Shown here one piece after another: positions 28,189 through 37,641 of a DNA stretch of 41,654 nucleotides. A program made the translations under genes and the position numbers. Position 1 is the stretch's first letter. Every line of letters starts with the position of its first letter. The stretch lies in contig PMUN01000296.1 in the NCBI GenBank assembly GCA_003166875.1, forward strand, positions 1 to 41,654, written 5' to 3'. Origin of the DNA: Bryobacterales bacterium. Lineage in GTDB: Bacteria > Acidobacteriota > Terriglobia > Bryobacterales > Bryobacteraceae. The notes under the pieces were generated by a model that saw only the letters and a list, made by a program, of their open reading frames with translations, had not been told where the DNA came from and searched no databases.

Positions 28189-28875
28189 ATGAGAGTCATT
28201 GGGTACGCACGCGTTTCAACGGATAAACAAGCCGACCGAGGTGTTTCGCTCGACGCTCAGACCGAGAAGATCCGCGCCATGGTCGTTGTACACGCTGCTG
28301 AACTCACGGACATCATCGTGGAAGCCGGTGAGTCGGCGAAGAGTCTGAATCGTCCAGGCATGCAACGGCTGCTCGCGCTGGTCGATGCTGGCGACGTGCA
28401 GGCCGTCATCGTGGCGAAGCTCGATCGGCTCACGCGGAGCGTAAAAGATCTTTGCGAACTGCTCGAAAAATTTGAGAGACGCGGAGTGGCGCTGATCTCG
28501 GTGGCCGAATCCCTCGACACCGGCTCCGCAGCGGGCAGACTTGTGCTTAATATAATGACCGCGGTGAGCCAATGGGAGCGCGAGGCGATCGGCGAACGCA
28601 CGCGGGACGCGCTGAGCCACAAGCGCACTAACGGTGAGCGAGTTGGGAACATCCAGTTCGGCTACTGCCTGTGCGCCGACGGGAAACACATCGAGCCAGA
28701 TCCCCGCGAACAGGCCGTGCTCACGGAAATCCACCAACTGCGCCGGAGCGGCCTGACGCTGCGAGGTATTGCTGCGGCATTGAACCACCGCGCCCTCCGA
28801 ACGCGCCGTGGCTCCGCATGGAGGCTGGAGCACGTGGCCAGGATCATCAAGCAGGGCGCAACCAAAGAAATCTAA
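28189..28875 (+). CDS. serine recombinase / resolvase (intact catalytic domain)
   Basis: MRVIGYARVSTDKQADRGVSLDAQ; VAKLDRLTRSVKDL; SQWEREAIGERTRDAL; recombinase helices. Confidence 0.9.
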   Translation: MRVIGYARVSTDKQADRGVSLDAQTEKIRAMVVVHAAELTDIIVEAGESAKSLNRPGMQRLLALVDAGDVQAVIVAKLDRLTRSVKDLCELLEKFERRGVALISVAESLDTGSAAGRLVLNIMTAVSQWEREAIGERTRDALSHKRTNGERVGNIQFGYCLCADGKHIEPDPREQAVLTEIHQLRRSGLTLRGIAAALNHRALRTRRGSAWRLEHVARIIKQGATKEI

Positions 28876-29000
28876 GACGCCTTTGCCTCACTTGCTGTTC
28901 GCGAACTTCCGTTTAGTGACCGGACCATGGGACATCGGATCGGCGTGACTGGCCGAGAGGATGGTACGCTAAGTGCCGTTACGCTTCAACCGAGCGACAA

Positions 29001-29195
29001 TTGACAAACTCAGTCTTGCTGTCCATGGTAGCGGTGGCAGCCCTCATCGGTGGCCTGTGGTTGCCTTGGCGTGCCAGCAAAAAGGCCAAGGAGGCTTTTG
29101 CGCCTCTGTTTTCTAGGACCGATTACCTAGCAATCTTCCTGTGGCTACTGGTTGTGATTCTTGGGGCTGCGGCCATTCTCGGGTGGGGCAAATAA
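29001..29195 (+). CDS. small two-TM membrane protein (64 aa)
   Basis: TTG start; VLLSMVAVAALIGGLWLPW and YLAIFLWLLVVILGAAAILGW. Confidence 0.5.
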   Translation: MTNSVLLSMVAVAALIGGLWLPWRASKKAKEAFAPLFSRTDYLAIFLWLLVVILGAAAILGWGK

Positions 29196-29267
29196 CTCAC
29201 TACAGCGTAGATTGTAAATGGCCGACGGATAACTAACAGACTGAGGCTTGTGGGATTGGCCTCAAAT

Positions 29268-29310
29268 AGGCCCAGGACGCACTGTTCCTCCAGACTGCCT
29301 GGGCCTTTTT
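29268..29310 (+). terminator. rho-independent terminator
   Basis: AGGCCCAGG (29268-29276) / CCTGGGCCT (29298-29306) followed by T run. Confidence 0.75.
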
Positions 29311-29596
29311 CTCGATCAATCGAAGTGGGCAGCATCGCCAGCACCCACTGCACTCATCCAGTGACGTGACGGGTCCGTGATGTCACTTGGTGGCGCTGGC
29401 GGAGCCAGCCAAGCCGAAGTTCGTGGTTCCTTTCTGGGCGTTCGACGCGGAGGGAGGGACTACATGGCTACCCCCGGCGCGACGACGCGCCTGAGGGCGG
29501 TTTCTGGGCGCAACGGTCGCTATTCTGGCCGCTTTCCTGGCCGGAACATTTCAGGCTTCCGATGTTTTGGAGAGTATTGTGGACTACACAAGCGGG

Positions 29597-29630
29597 AAAC
29601 GCCGCCCAGGCTAGGCCCGAGGCGGCGTTT
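29597..29630 (-). terminator. hairpin at 3' end of the DUF3489-type gene
   Basis: Perfect 10-bp stem AAACGCCGCC/GGCGGCGTTT with 14-nt loop, just downstream of 29653 on the minus strand. Confidence 0.55.
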
Positions 29631-29652
29631 GAAGGAAGGTGGGGTTGGTCGG

Positions 29653-30231
29653 CTACTTGGCGATCCTGTACGTGCGCTCGCCCGCCGCGTTCTTGGACGA
29701 TTCGATCTTCTGGCCTCCTTTGCTGCCGAGGATGCTCACGAAACCGCGCACGGTATGCCGTTGCCAGTCGGTCGCTTTCATGATTTCGGCCAGCGTGGCA
29801 CCTTTGGCCCGCTGCATCATCGCAATTACCTCGGCCTTTTTGTTGGTGCGATCCGTCTTGGGCTTTCGGGCCGCCTTCTTGGCGGGCGTGGCTGTCTTCG
29901 CCGCCTTGGTCTTCTTCACGGGCTTTGCGACTTTGGCGGCCTTCTTGGGCTTGGCTTCGGATTTGCCAGGCTGGGCGTGACCCGCGAGTGGCAGGATTGC
30001 CTTCCATATGCGCGCCACCGCCTTCTTCCGGTCCCCGAGCTTGCTGACTTCGGTGTTGCCGGGGATGCTGTTCCAAATCTCTACGAACCGGCTCATGGGC
30101 CAGTCGGCGGATAGCTTGGCCAACGCAGCCTCCGAGTCGAACTGCGCGAGGTCCGGATTGCACTCGCTTGCGTCGGTAGCGTTCGGGTAAGCCGTGATGT
30201 TGTTTTCGGCGTCGATTGTGAATGTGGTCAT
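29653..30231 (-). CDS. DUF3489-type protein with histone-H1-like Lys/Ala linker
   Basis: Start at MTTFTIDAENNITAY (CAT 30229-30231, SD GGAGAAAC); GKSEAKPKKAAKVAKPVKKTKAAKTATPAKKAARK linker; C-terminal TNKKAEVIAMMQRAKGATLAEIMKATDWQRHTVRGFVSIL HTH. Confidence 0.8.
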   Translation of the reverse strand: MTTFTIDAENNITAYPNATDASECNPDLAQFDSEAALAKLSADWPMSRFVEIWNSIPGNTEVSKLGDRKKAVARIWKAILPLAGHAQPGKSEAKPKKAAKVAKPVKKTKAAKTATPAKKAARKPKTDRTNKKAEVIAMMQRAKGATLAEIMKATDWQRHTVRGFVSILGSKGGQKIESSKNAAGERTYRIAK

Positions 30232-30298
30232 TGTTGTTTCTCCTTTGCCAGCAATAGTTTGCGGCAGGACCATTTCATCGCTCTGTTCCGGGAGACAA
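30232..30298 (-). promoter_or_regulatory. repeated 5' leader element, copy C (SD hairpin)
   Basis: Minus strand TCTCCCGGAACAGAGCGATGAAATGGTCCTGCCGCAAACTATTGCTGGCAAAGGAGAAACAACAATG, aligning with copies A and B. Confidence 0.5.
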
Positions 30299-30890
30299 GC
30301 AAGTCAATTCTTTTTGCCAACATATTGAATCTCCATGGCTTAGGTCGCGCGAATCCTAAATCGCCGACCCGGGTAGGGCCATCTTTTGGGAATCGAAGTT
30401 CGATCTCAATCCCGATTTGCCCCCTCGCATACGCAGACACATTTTGGAAGTTGCGATTATGAATTCCCCGTGCAGCGAAACCGAATTCCGGAGAGCCGGT
30501 ATAGGCATTTCGAGGAAGGGTCCCCTTTGTTACCCCTTTAAGGCGATTCTCGAAGAGCGGTCAGCGCCCACCAGGGGGCCGTTCCTTAATTTCGCGCGCG
30601 GGATGGGCAAATAGAAATCGTCTGTCCGACTGAGCAGGAATTTCGGATTCGGGTGCGGCCAAAAAAGCATGAGGAACGTAGACGTGCGTACTCCCATGCG
30701 GCACATCGACGGAAGCCGACTACACGCTCAAGTGGATCGCCCGACCCTGGCTCGTTTATCAGTCCCAATCCTCCTGCACGCTTACTTTCTTCAGGATATT
30801 TTGCCGACGTGATCGTCGCGAGTTTCTCCGGCGATTCTGAGAACCGTGGAAAACCGGAATCGAAAGGTAACTCGGCCAACCTGAAACCGG

Positions 30891-32168
30891 TTACTTTTGA
30901 GCGGTCAACGGATGATCAACATAGTAAGTGATCCCGGAGTACTGCATTTCCTCCCAGGTCTGGTCGCCCCAGTGCACTTCGTTCTTTGGATCGGGGTTGG
31001 AGGGGTTGTTCACTGAATTGTCGTAGTGGGCCGTAGCCTCAAGGCGAGACCCTTTCGGCACCGCCAGCGGAGTGGTGAAGAGGTAATAGGTCTGCCAGTT
31101 GAAATCGTATTTCGGAACCGCCAGTACAACTTCGGATCGGCCATCGGGATAAATCAGCCGGTACTCCCAGCTCTTGCCGCGCAAATGGGTATGCGGGAAC
31201 AATGCCGTGATGTGCGAGTCCTCGGTGAACTCAATGGCTGAATCCACTGCCTGGTTGTCAGCGCCGGGGGGAAGCCGCAAGAGAAGGTTGACGAACGCGC
31301 TGTTGTGTATCTCCTGCTTCGGCGCCTCCTTGGCGAAGATCATTCCGACGCTGCTCTGATCCGTGGCTTCCTTGCCGTTGGCAGTGTAGTGCACCTGGAA
31401 GAGTAACTGAGAGCCCGCTGGGATCCGGATAGCCTGCCTTGGTTCGAAGGTCATCGCGTTAGTGCCTGGTGCGGTGGTGGCAATGAGCGTGCCCGGGAAT
31501 TGAGTTTGGGAAGCGTTCGGGTCGCTGGGAGGGGGCATCTTGGGCACAACCGGCATGAACGCCGCAGCGGAGGGCGGCCCCCCTCTCTGGCGAACGAACA
31601 CCAAGATGTGATGGACGACGCTCCGAGTACCAGGCCGGACCTCGATGGCTTGCACCCACTTGTCTTCGGTGAAATTCGTCGGGACGGTGAAATACTGATA
31701 AGCAATCGTGCCGCTGGCAGTTACGTTGAAAGGCTTCGTCATGCTGAGCACCACGTCCGGAGTGCCGATCTCCCAGCCTTCGGTGAACTTCGGTTGAGGC
31801 GGCAGATCCTTCGGGTCGCCCTGCGGCGCGCCGGCATCCGTCCAGCGGATGAGCGTGTTCTTTTCCAGCTCGCTCAGGCGGCGATCGTTCGAGAAGGTAC
31901 CGCGCGGCTGAACGGCATGCCAGGGCGGCATCTGGCCCAGCGATACTTTTTCACGAATGGACTTTGCCCAGGGTCGCGTCTGTTCGTAAGTGAGTAACGA
32001 CATCGGCGCGATCTCGCCCGTGCGGTGGCAACTCGCGCAATTCTTGTAGAGAATAGGCGCGACGTCTTTCGTAAATGTCGGCGGAGCAGAGGAGCCCGGC
32101 TCTCCTGGCCAAATGACACTCGATGCCAAAAATGTTGCGCAAACCACTCCGATAAGCGATCGATTCAT
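30891..32168 (-). CDS. c-type cytochrome / copper monooxygenase-like protein
   Basis: Signal peptide; DVAPILYKNCASCHRTGEIAPMSLLTYEQTRPWA (CxxCH); GTRSVVHHILVFV and HTHLRGKSWEY. Confidence 0.8.
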   Translation of the reverse strand: MNRSLIGVVCATFLASSVIWPGEPGSSAPPTFTKDVAPILYKNCASCHRTGEIAPMSLLTYEQTRPWAKSIREKVSLGQMPPWHAVQPRGTFSNDRRLSELEKNTLIRWTDAGAPQGDPKDLPPQPKFTEGWEIGTPDVVLSMTKPFNVTASGTIAYQYFTVPTNFTEDKWVQAIEVRPGTRSVVHHILVFVRQRGGPPSAAAFMPVVPKMPPPSDPNASQTQFPGTLIATTAPGTNAMTFEPRQAIRIPAGSQLLFQVHYTANGKEATDQSSVGMIFAKEAPKQEIHNSAFVNLLLRLPPGADNQAVDSAIEFTEDSHITALFPHTHLRGKSWEYRLIYPDGRSEVVLAVPKYDFNWQTYYLFTTPLAVPKGSRLEATAHYDNSVNNPSNPDPKNEVHWGDQTWEEMQYSGITYYVDHPLTAQK

Positions 32169-32380
32169 CCTATTTGACTCTTGCCCTTAAATTAGCATAA
32201 GGCATGCCTTGGGCTTGCTCGCCAGAGTAGGGCCACAATTCCATTTCACTTAGCCGGATTCCAATTGAAAGCCGGCATCTCATCACGTGAGAGCTTCTCG
32301 CTGGTCCCACAAAACCATTCTGACTGAAGGCCGTTTATGGGGAGGAATCCGTCGTGCCTGAGGCGATTGCGCGCGGTCCG

Positions 32381-33940
32381 CTACCGTGCGGCAAAGGGTT
32401 TGCCGCGCACCATGGTGTAGACGGAGTCGAAGACGGTCAGGCCATTGATATTCGCCACGCTACCAACGGTGATCGGATCGGAGAGATATTGGACCGTGCT
32501 GTCAGCGTTGATGAACGCAGGCCACACGGGAAGGCCTGGGCCGTTTGGATCGCCCGACTTGGCGAAGTTGACCCAGTAGCTGGACATCTCGCCCGCTAAT
32601 TTCCGATCTCCCGCGGTCCAGTTCCAGGGCGACTGATCCAGGTGGTCGAAGACATACCAGAGCTCGGCGAAGTGGCTCGCCCCCCAACCCGCGTAGACGG
32701 AGCCGACGGGGAACGGCGGCTGCTGTCGAAACGAGTAGTAAAAGACAGGATGCCGGCCGGTTCCAGCTTGTAACCTCGCCCAGGCCCACATGTCCCAGCC
32801 GAAGCGGAGGTCGCGCTCGAGGCCGAGTTGCGCCTGCCGCGCCTCTTCGTCGGTGGCGTGGGGATATGCCGCAATCAGCGCAGGTGGAAGTTGGCCAACG
32901 CTGCGCTCGAGATCGCTCGAGAACGTGGCGGCCGTCTCGTGTGAGACATCCACCATCGCACGCGCTTCATCGACGTTCGAACCGATCAGCAGCGGGACAT
33001 CGTTTTGCTGCCCTGAAGCGAACGCTTCGTAGGGCGAAGCGGGAAGCACATAGGGTTCGATCACTGCGTGAACGATGCCTCCTGCGTTGCCGACGAGTTG
33101 GCTCGCGGGCAGCCGGCGCAGTTCCTTGAGCGAGGGTGCACCCAGAGAAACAGCGTACTTCTCCCCGTCGCGTTCTGCATTAGCCAGAAGGAACTGTGGT
33201 CCTAGCTGCAGCGGCTCAAACAGGCCGCCACTTTCTCCGATGGCCCGCTGAAACAAGCCTTTCGCCAAAGGCGAAGCCATCAGGATGCTGACCGATATAG
33301 AACCGGAGGATTGACCGGCGATGGCTACGCATTTCGGGTCACCGCCAAAGGCTGCGATATTTCGGTGCACCCATTCGAGTGCGGCAATCTGGTCCATCAG
33401 GCCGTAGTTCCCGGACGAGTGGTGCGGAGACTCGCGCGTCAACTCAGGAGTCGCAAGAAAGCCAAGTGGACCGAGGCGATAGGCGATGGTGACAACGATC
33501 ACGCCTTTGTGGGCGAGTCGATCACCCCAGTACAACGGCATTGAGGCCGACCCGTTGATGTATCCGCCGCCATAGATCCAGACGATCACCGGCAGATGCT
33601 CCTCTGGCCTATCGGCCGGCGTCCAGACGTTGAGGTAGAGGCAATCCTCACTCACAGCCGGCGGCGTCTCGCCCGGCATGGACACGCCCACTTGCATACA
33701 CGCCGGAGCGAACGTATCCGCCTTCCGCGTGCCAGTCCAGGGCGCGGCAGGCATCGGGGGACGCCAACGCAGGTCGCCGACCGGCGGTGCGGCAAACGGG
33801 ACTCCTTTATAGACGCTCAAGCCATTTGCGCTCACGCCGGATATTGTGCCGGACTCCGTCAGCACTTTCGGCGTAACGGCGGCAGTGGACAGATTTGCCG
33901 CCGCTGCTAGCACACACACGAGTTTCCATCGATTCTGCAA
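32381..33940 (-). CDS. carboxylesterase type B family protein
   Basis: TTG start proposed at 33938-33940 before signal peptide; YKGVPFAAPPVGDLRWRPP, EDCLYLNVWTP, VAIAGQSSGSISVSI (GxSxG). Confidence 0.88.
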   Translation of the reverse strand: MQNRWKLVCVLAAAANLSTAAVTPKVLTESGTISGVSANGLSVYKGVPFAAPPVGDLRWRPPMPAAPWTGTRKADTFAPACMQVGVSMPGETPPAVSEDCLYLNVWTPADRPEEHLPVIVWIYGGGYINGSASMPLYWGDRLAHKGVIVVTIAYRLGPLGFLATPELTRESPHHSSGNYGLMDQIAALEWVHRNIAAFGGDPKCVAIAGQSSGSISVSILMASPLAKGLFQRAIGESGGLFEPLQLGPQFLLANAERDGEKYAVSLGAPSLKELRRLPASQLVGNAGGIVHAVIEPYVLPASPYEAFASGQQNDVPLLIGSNVDEARAMVDVSHETAATFSSDLERSVGQLPPALIAAYPHATDEEARQAQLGLERDLRFGWDMWAWARLQAGTGRHPVFYYSFRQQPPFPVGSVYAGWGASHFAELWYVFDHLDQSPWNWTAGDRKLAGEMSSYWVNFAKSGDPNGPGLPVWPAFINADSTVQYLSDPITVGSVANINGLTVFDSVYTMVRGKPFAAR

Positions 33941-34230
33941 TTGACCCTTCCTTCCAATTTCCTCCTTCCGGCGTATTCCCGCTGAGCAATAATGCTCACG
34001 TCCCAACAAATCGGCTGTCGAAACCCCAGCATAGATTCTGGCAGCAGTCGGCATCAGGGAAGTGGCGCGCTCGCTGAAAAGGTAACGAGAAGGCGGCCAG
34101 CATCCGGCAACCCCATTGGGACTGCCACTTGGACGAAAAGCGCGCGTTCGTTCCTTGTGGCTCGCGGACCAGGGCGTCCCACGCGCCGGATACGATCAAC
34201 TCCGGCCTTTGCCGCATGTAAAATCTCTTC

Positions 34231-34479
34231 ATGGTATTCACCAAGCGATTACGCGATGGAGTTCGTCGCGGAGAAATCACTTGCAGTGTCCGAATATGGA
34301 CGCGTCCTCATGTCAAAGTGGGCGCCCGGTACCCCATGGACGAAGGTGCGATCGAAGTGGATTCGATCAAGCCGATCGGTTTTCCGGATATCACTCCAGA
34401 GTTGGCTCGCGAATCGGGTTTCCTTGGTATCATCGATCTGCTCAAGGTTGCGAAACACGGTAAAGGCGAAAATAATTAA
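34231..34479 (+). CDS. ASCH-domain-like small protein
   Basis: FTKRLRDGVRRGEITCSVRIWTRPHVKVGARYPMDEGAIEVDSIKPIGFPDITPELARESGFLGIIDLLKVAKHGKG. Confidence 0.6.
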   Translation: MVFTKRLRDGVRRGEITCSVRIWTRPHVKVGARYPMDEGAIEVDSIKPIGFPDITPELARESGFLGIIDLLKVAKHGKGENN

Positions 34480-34876
34480 TCGGTTCAGTTCCACTAGGTG
34501 CGTCCACGCACTAAGCAGCCAAGTCAACGCAAGCCCGCCTGAGGAAAGTTTAGGCTAATCCTGGTCGAGTACACCAAACCTCGGATGTAGGTATTTAGGC
34601 AACAACCTTCGGCAGGTCCTGTTTTGCCGAACCAAACAGGCAGGAGGATAATTCCGCGCTTTGCTAACTGCCGTGAGCGAAGTTTCACGGGACGAATCCG
34701 TCAGCGCCCCTGCATGTGGGCCCCGCTCAGGCTGGATCAATGTACGAGTGGCGCGTGATCCGGACAAAACAGGTGGCCCTCCCGGGACAGGCTTCCGAGC
34801 CGCCTCCTTTGGGTGAGTGACCAGCAGCCTAAGGGCCGCAGAGTGCGTTTTCGATAGAGCCATCAAAGGAATTGAG

Positions 34877-34951
34877 ATGGAGGACATCGACGCACGCGTC
34901 ACGGCATTGGAACTGGCTGCTGAGGAAAATAAACCTGGCGGTCGGAGATGA
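34877..34951 (+). CDS. short ORF (24 aa) coupled to the next gene
   Basis: MEDIDARVTALELAAEENKPGGRR, AAAGGA upstream, ATGA overlap with 34948. Confidence 0.3.
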   Translation: MEDIDARVTALELAAEENKPGGRR

Positions 34952-35154
34952 CAAACCTTCAGAGACGCTTGGGCAAACTCAAAGCGCAACTCACCGATAG
35001 CTCGGGTCTGGTGCCGCACACAGCACCGTGGCTGGAATACTGGCGGAACTGGCTGGACAGATCAGCAAACGATCCGAACTTTCGATCGCAGGAACTTATG
35101 CCACTCGAGGCTGCACGTGCCATCATCTCGGGCGACGGCATAAACCCCTACTGA
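34948..35154 (+). CDS. small hypothetical protein (68 aa)
   Basis: MTNLQRRLGKLKAQLTDSSGLVPHTAPWLEYWRNWLDR; coding-like composition. Confidence 0.45.
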   Translation: MTNLQRRLGKLKAQLTDSSGLVPHTAPWLEYWRNWLDRSANDPNFRSQELMPLEAARAIISGDGINPY

Positions 35155-35512
35155 ATCCGGGAGGATCAGTGAAATCGACATTGCTCCGGCGCCTACAGCA
35201 GCTTGCGCTTCGGGTTCAGGAGGGAAAGCTTGACACGTCGATTGTTTAAAAGTTTTTGAATTCCCTAATAATTCAGGGGCCCCTAAGAGCTGTTCAAGCA
35301 CAGCCAAACGTCCATTGATCCACAGACCCTCGCGGCCTTGCCTAGGTACCGCTCGGGTCGAATCGGCTCTCTCAATGGAAGAGCGCTCGATCTCCCTGCC
35401 CACAAAATACGCCCAGGACGGGCAAAATCACACAAAGTACTTATGCGTGTGATTGAAGGCTCGGGAGATCGAGTTTTGCTCGAACCTGATTTCGCGCAAA
35501 GTCCGAGCGCGC

Positions 35513-36328
35513 TTACTTCTTCTTGGCTGTCTTCTTTTTGGCGGCGGCCTTTTTCTTGGGGGCTGACGCGCCCTTGGGATAGATAGTGGCGGAGAACGCG
35601 TAGTCGGAGGCATCAATGTCCAGGCCGCCGATGATCGGCTCGCCATCTATCGTGATTTCGCCGGGGATTTGGTAGCACATGATCGACTTCGGGTCGGGGG
35701 TTGTGCCATTGATGGTCGAGTCTTCGATAGGGGTCAGAACTTGATCGGTGGTTTCCTGCGCGCTCCACCCATCGTTCTTGAGGAAATAGGCGATGGCTTT
35801 CTTTTTATCGATCTTCTTCACGAGCGCCTTCCGCATATGCTCGTGCACAAACCCGAGCGTATGGCCGGTTTCGTGCCGAACGACGCGGTAAAACTCCCCA
35901 TCCTCAGTCTGCATGGTGAAAGCCTCAAGGTTCATCGTGGCTTCACCCTTCTTGATGGTCTTGATCTGCGTGCCTACATAGGACCAATAACCGCCGTCCT
36001 GGCCGCCCGCGCGCGCGATGCGCACGTCGGCGTTATCGCGGTCCTTGGTGGGAGTGAAGGTGACGTTGGCGTTCTTGTTCCATGCGTTCATGTGGCTCAG
36101 AATCCTGTTCTTGAGCGCGGATTCTGGACTATCCAGAAATCCGACCGTCAGCTTCACGCCGCTCGTACCCCAGTAAGCGGTGGTCAACAGCGCAATGTGC
36201 AAGGGCGAGGGCGCGCCCATCCCCAAGGCTGCCATGCGCTCCACTGGCGGGCGATTCATGGGGTTGATGGTGATCGCGTGATGCGCCGCCTCGATTAATT
36301 GGCCTGCGTCAATCGCTTGGGCAGGCAT
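35513..36328 (-). CDS. metzincin (astacin/matrixin-like) zinc protease with Lys-rich C-terminal tail
   Basis: RHETGHTLGFVHEHMR (HExxHxxGFxHE), Met-turn SIMCYQ, tail KKKAAAKKKTAKKK. Confidence 0.8.
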   Translation of the reverse strand: MPAQAIDAGQLIEAAHHAITINPMNRPPVERMAALGMGAPSPLHIALLTTAYWGTSGVKLTVGFLDSPESALKNRILSHMNAWNKNANVTFTPTKDRDNADVRIARAGGQDGGYWSYVGTQIKTIKKGEATMNLEAFTMQTEDGEFYRVVRHETGHTLGFVHEHMRKALVKKIDKKKAIAYFLKNDGWSAQETTDQVLTPIEDSTINGTTPDPKSIMCYQIPGEITIDGEPIIGGLDIDASDYAFSATIYPKGASAPKKKAAAKKKTAKKK

Positions 36329-36387
36329 ACGAGCTGCTTCGCTACTTTGTCCTTCATTTGTTCTCCTTGTTCTTTCTCTAAAAATTG

Positions 36388-37641
36388 CTAAACGACTTCG
36401 ACCTCGATCGGTACAACGGTGGCTTTCTTGCCGAGCGTACTTTCCAACTTGCTCCCGCTCTTTAGCGCCTTCACGAGGTTCGTGGACGGCACCTTGCCAT
36501 CTTCGGACTTGTCATAGACGCCGGCCGCGGTAGACATCAATGTCTTCAGCTTCTTGCCTTTGCGCTTATCGAAGAAATCCCATAGCTTGTGGGGAGTGGC
36601 GTTGCGGCTGCCGTGGTGGCCCACTTTGTACACGTCCACGTCGTGAAGAAGTTCCTTGATTCCCTTTTGCGAAAGCGCCCATTGCCAGTTCTCAAGCTGC
36701 GCGTCTCCGGGGAAGAGAAGCTTCTTGCCGGCCACCTCAAACAACAGAATCAGACTTGTATTGTTGAGGTAGTTGTCCAGGATCCGGACGATTCCCAAAA
36801 CGTTTTTCTTGAGAGCCGCATCGGCGTGCTGTACGAACCAGCGCATCTCCGTTGGTATCGCGCTACGGTACGCGGCGGCTCCCGGGAAAAGTTTGAATTT
36901 TCCCTTCTCCACCCCGCGCTGTTGCAAGCCCCAGTACTTGGAGGCGATCCAGTATTCATCACTATTCTTGGCGTATTTCTTGAGGTTCGCCTGCTTGAGC
37001 GTCGGCGGCCCCAAGACGGTAACTTTGACACCGGGGAGAAGTTTGCTGTTTTCAAGTCCGGACGGATCTCCGTAGGCGAGAAACTTGGGAGGCTTGCTTC
37101 CCATTTTCTGGAGATTCTGTACGGCGTCGGGATTCTTGGTGTTATTGGAAGCGAGCTTCTCTAAACGTGTCGTCTGGTTGCCCGGCCCTCGCCACAACGA
37201 CGCCCGGTCTACGACGGACTGCGCGTACGCCTGCATCGCATTGAGCGAAGCGAAATAAACTTGCGTAGCCTGCGCCGGTTGATTTTTTTTGAACAACGCC
37301 GCGGAGGTTGCGTTGGCGCCCGCCTTCGGATCTTCGGTCCAGGGCTGAATCACGATCTCCGGCTCGCACGAAGCGATGATGGCGCCGCCGCTCTTGTCGG
37401 AAAATCCGCTGATGTGGTCCTTGTGCCGGTGGGTGGCGACGACCGCGTAGAGCTTCTCGCCGCACGCTTCTTTGATCTTCGCGGCGATGCCCTTCATGTC
37501 CGCGCTACCGCTCGCGGTGCCGAAGTCGATCAGAATACTTTGGTCCTTCAGCGGCGGCTCGTAATGGAACGTCAGCAGAAAGCAATCGCCAAAGCCGACG
37601 ACGAACATGCGGATGGTTACTTTGATGGGTTTAGTCGCCAA
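36388..37641 (-). CDS. MBL-fold (ComEC/Rec2-like) hydrolase
   Basis: TTG start; VVATHRHKDHISGF (HxHxDH-type), LILLFEVAGKKLLFPGDAQ, DVYKVGHHGSRNATP. Confidence 0.85.
   Translation of the reverse strand: MATKPIKVTIRMFVVGFGDCFLLTFHYEPPLKDQSILIDFGTASGSADMKGIAAKIKEACGEKLYAVVATHRHKDHISGFSDKSGGAIIASCEPEIVIQPWTEDPKAGANATSAALFKKNQPAQATQVYFASLNAMQAYAQSVVDRASLWRGPGNQTTRLEKLASNNTKNPDAVQNLQKMGSKPPKFLAYGDPSGLENSKLLPGVKVTVLGPPTLKQANLKKYAKNSDEYWIASKYWGLQQRGVEKGKFKLFPGAAAYRSAIPTEMRWFVQHADAALKKNVLGIVRILDNYLNNTSLILLFEVAGKKLLFPGDAQLENWQWALSQKGIKELLHDVDVYKVGHHGSRNATPHKLWDFFDKRKGKKLKTLMSTAAGVYDKSEDGKVPSTNLVKALKSGSKLESTLGKKATVVPIEVEVV

Noticed and set aside
29377-30114. Plus-strand 245-aa ORF
   Set aside because: Antisense to the DUF3489-type gene; its Gly/Arg/Leu-rich part mirrors the Lys/Ala linker.
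35265-35300. AATTCCCTAATAATTCAGGGGCCCCTAAG inverted-repeat-like stretch
   Set aside because: Short palindromes of low complexity without partner gene or T run; not distinguishable from chance.
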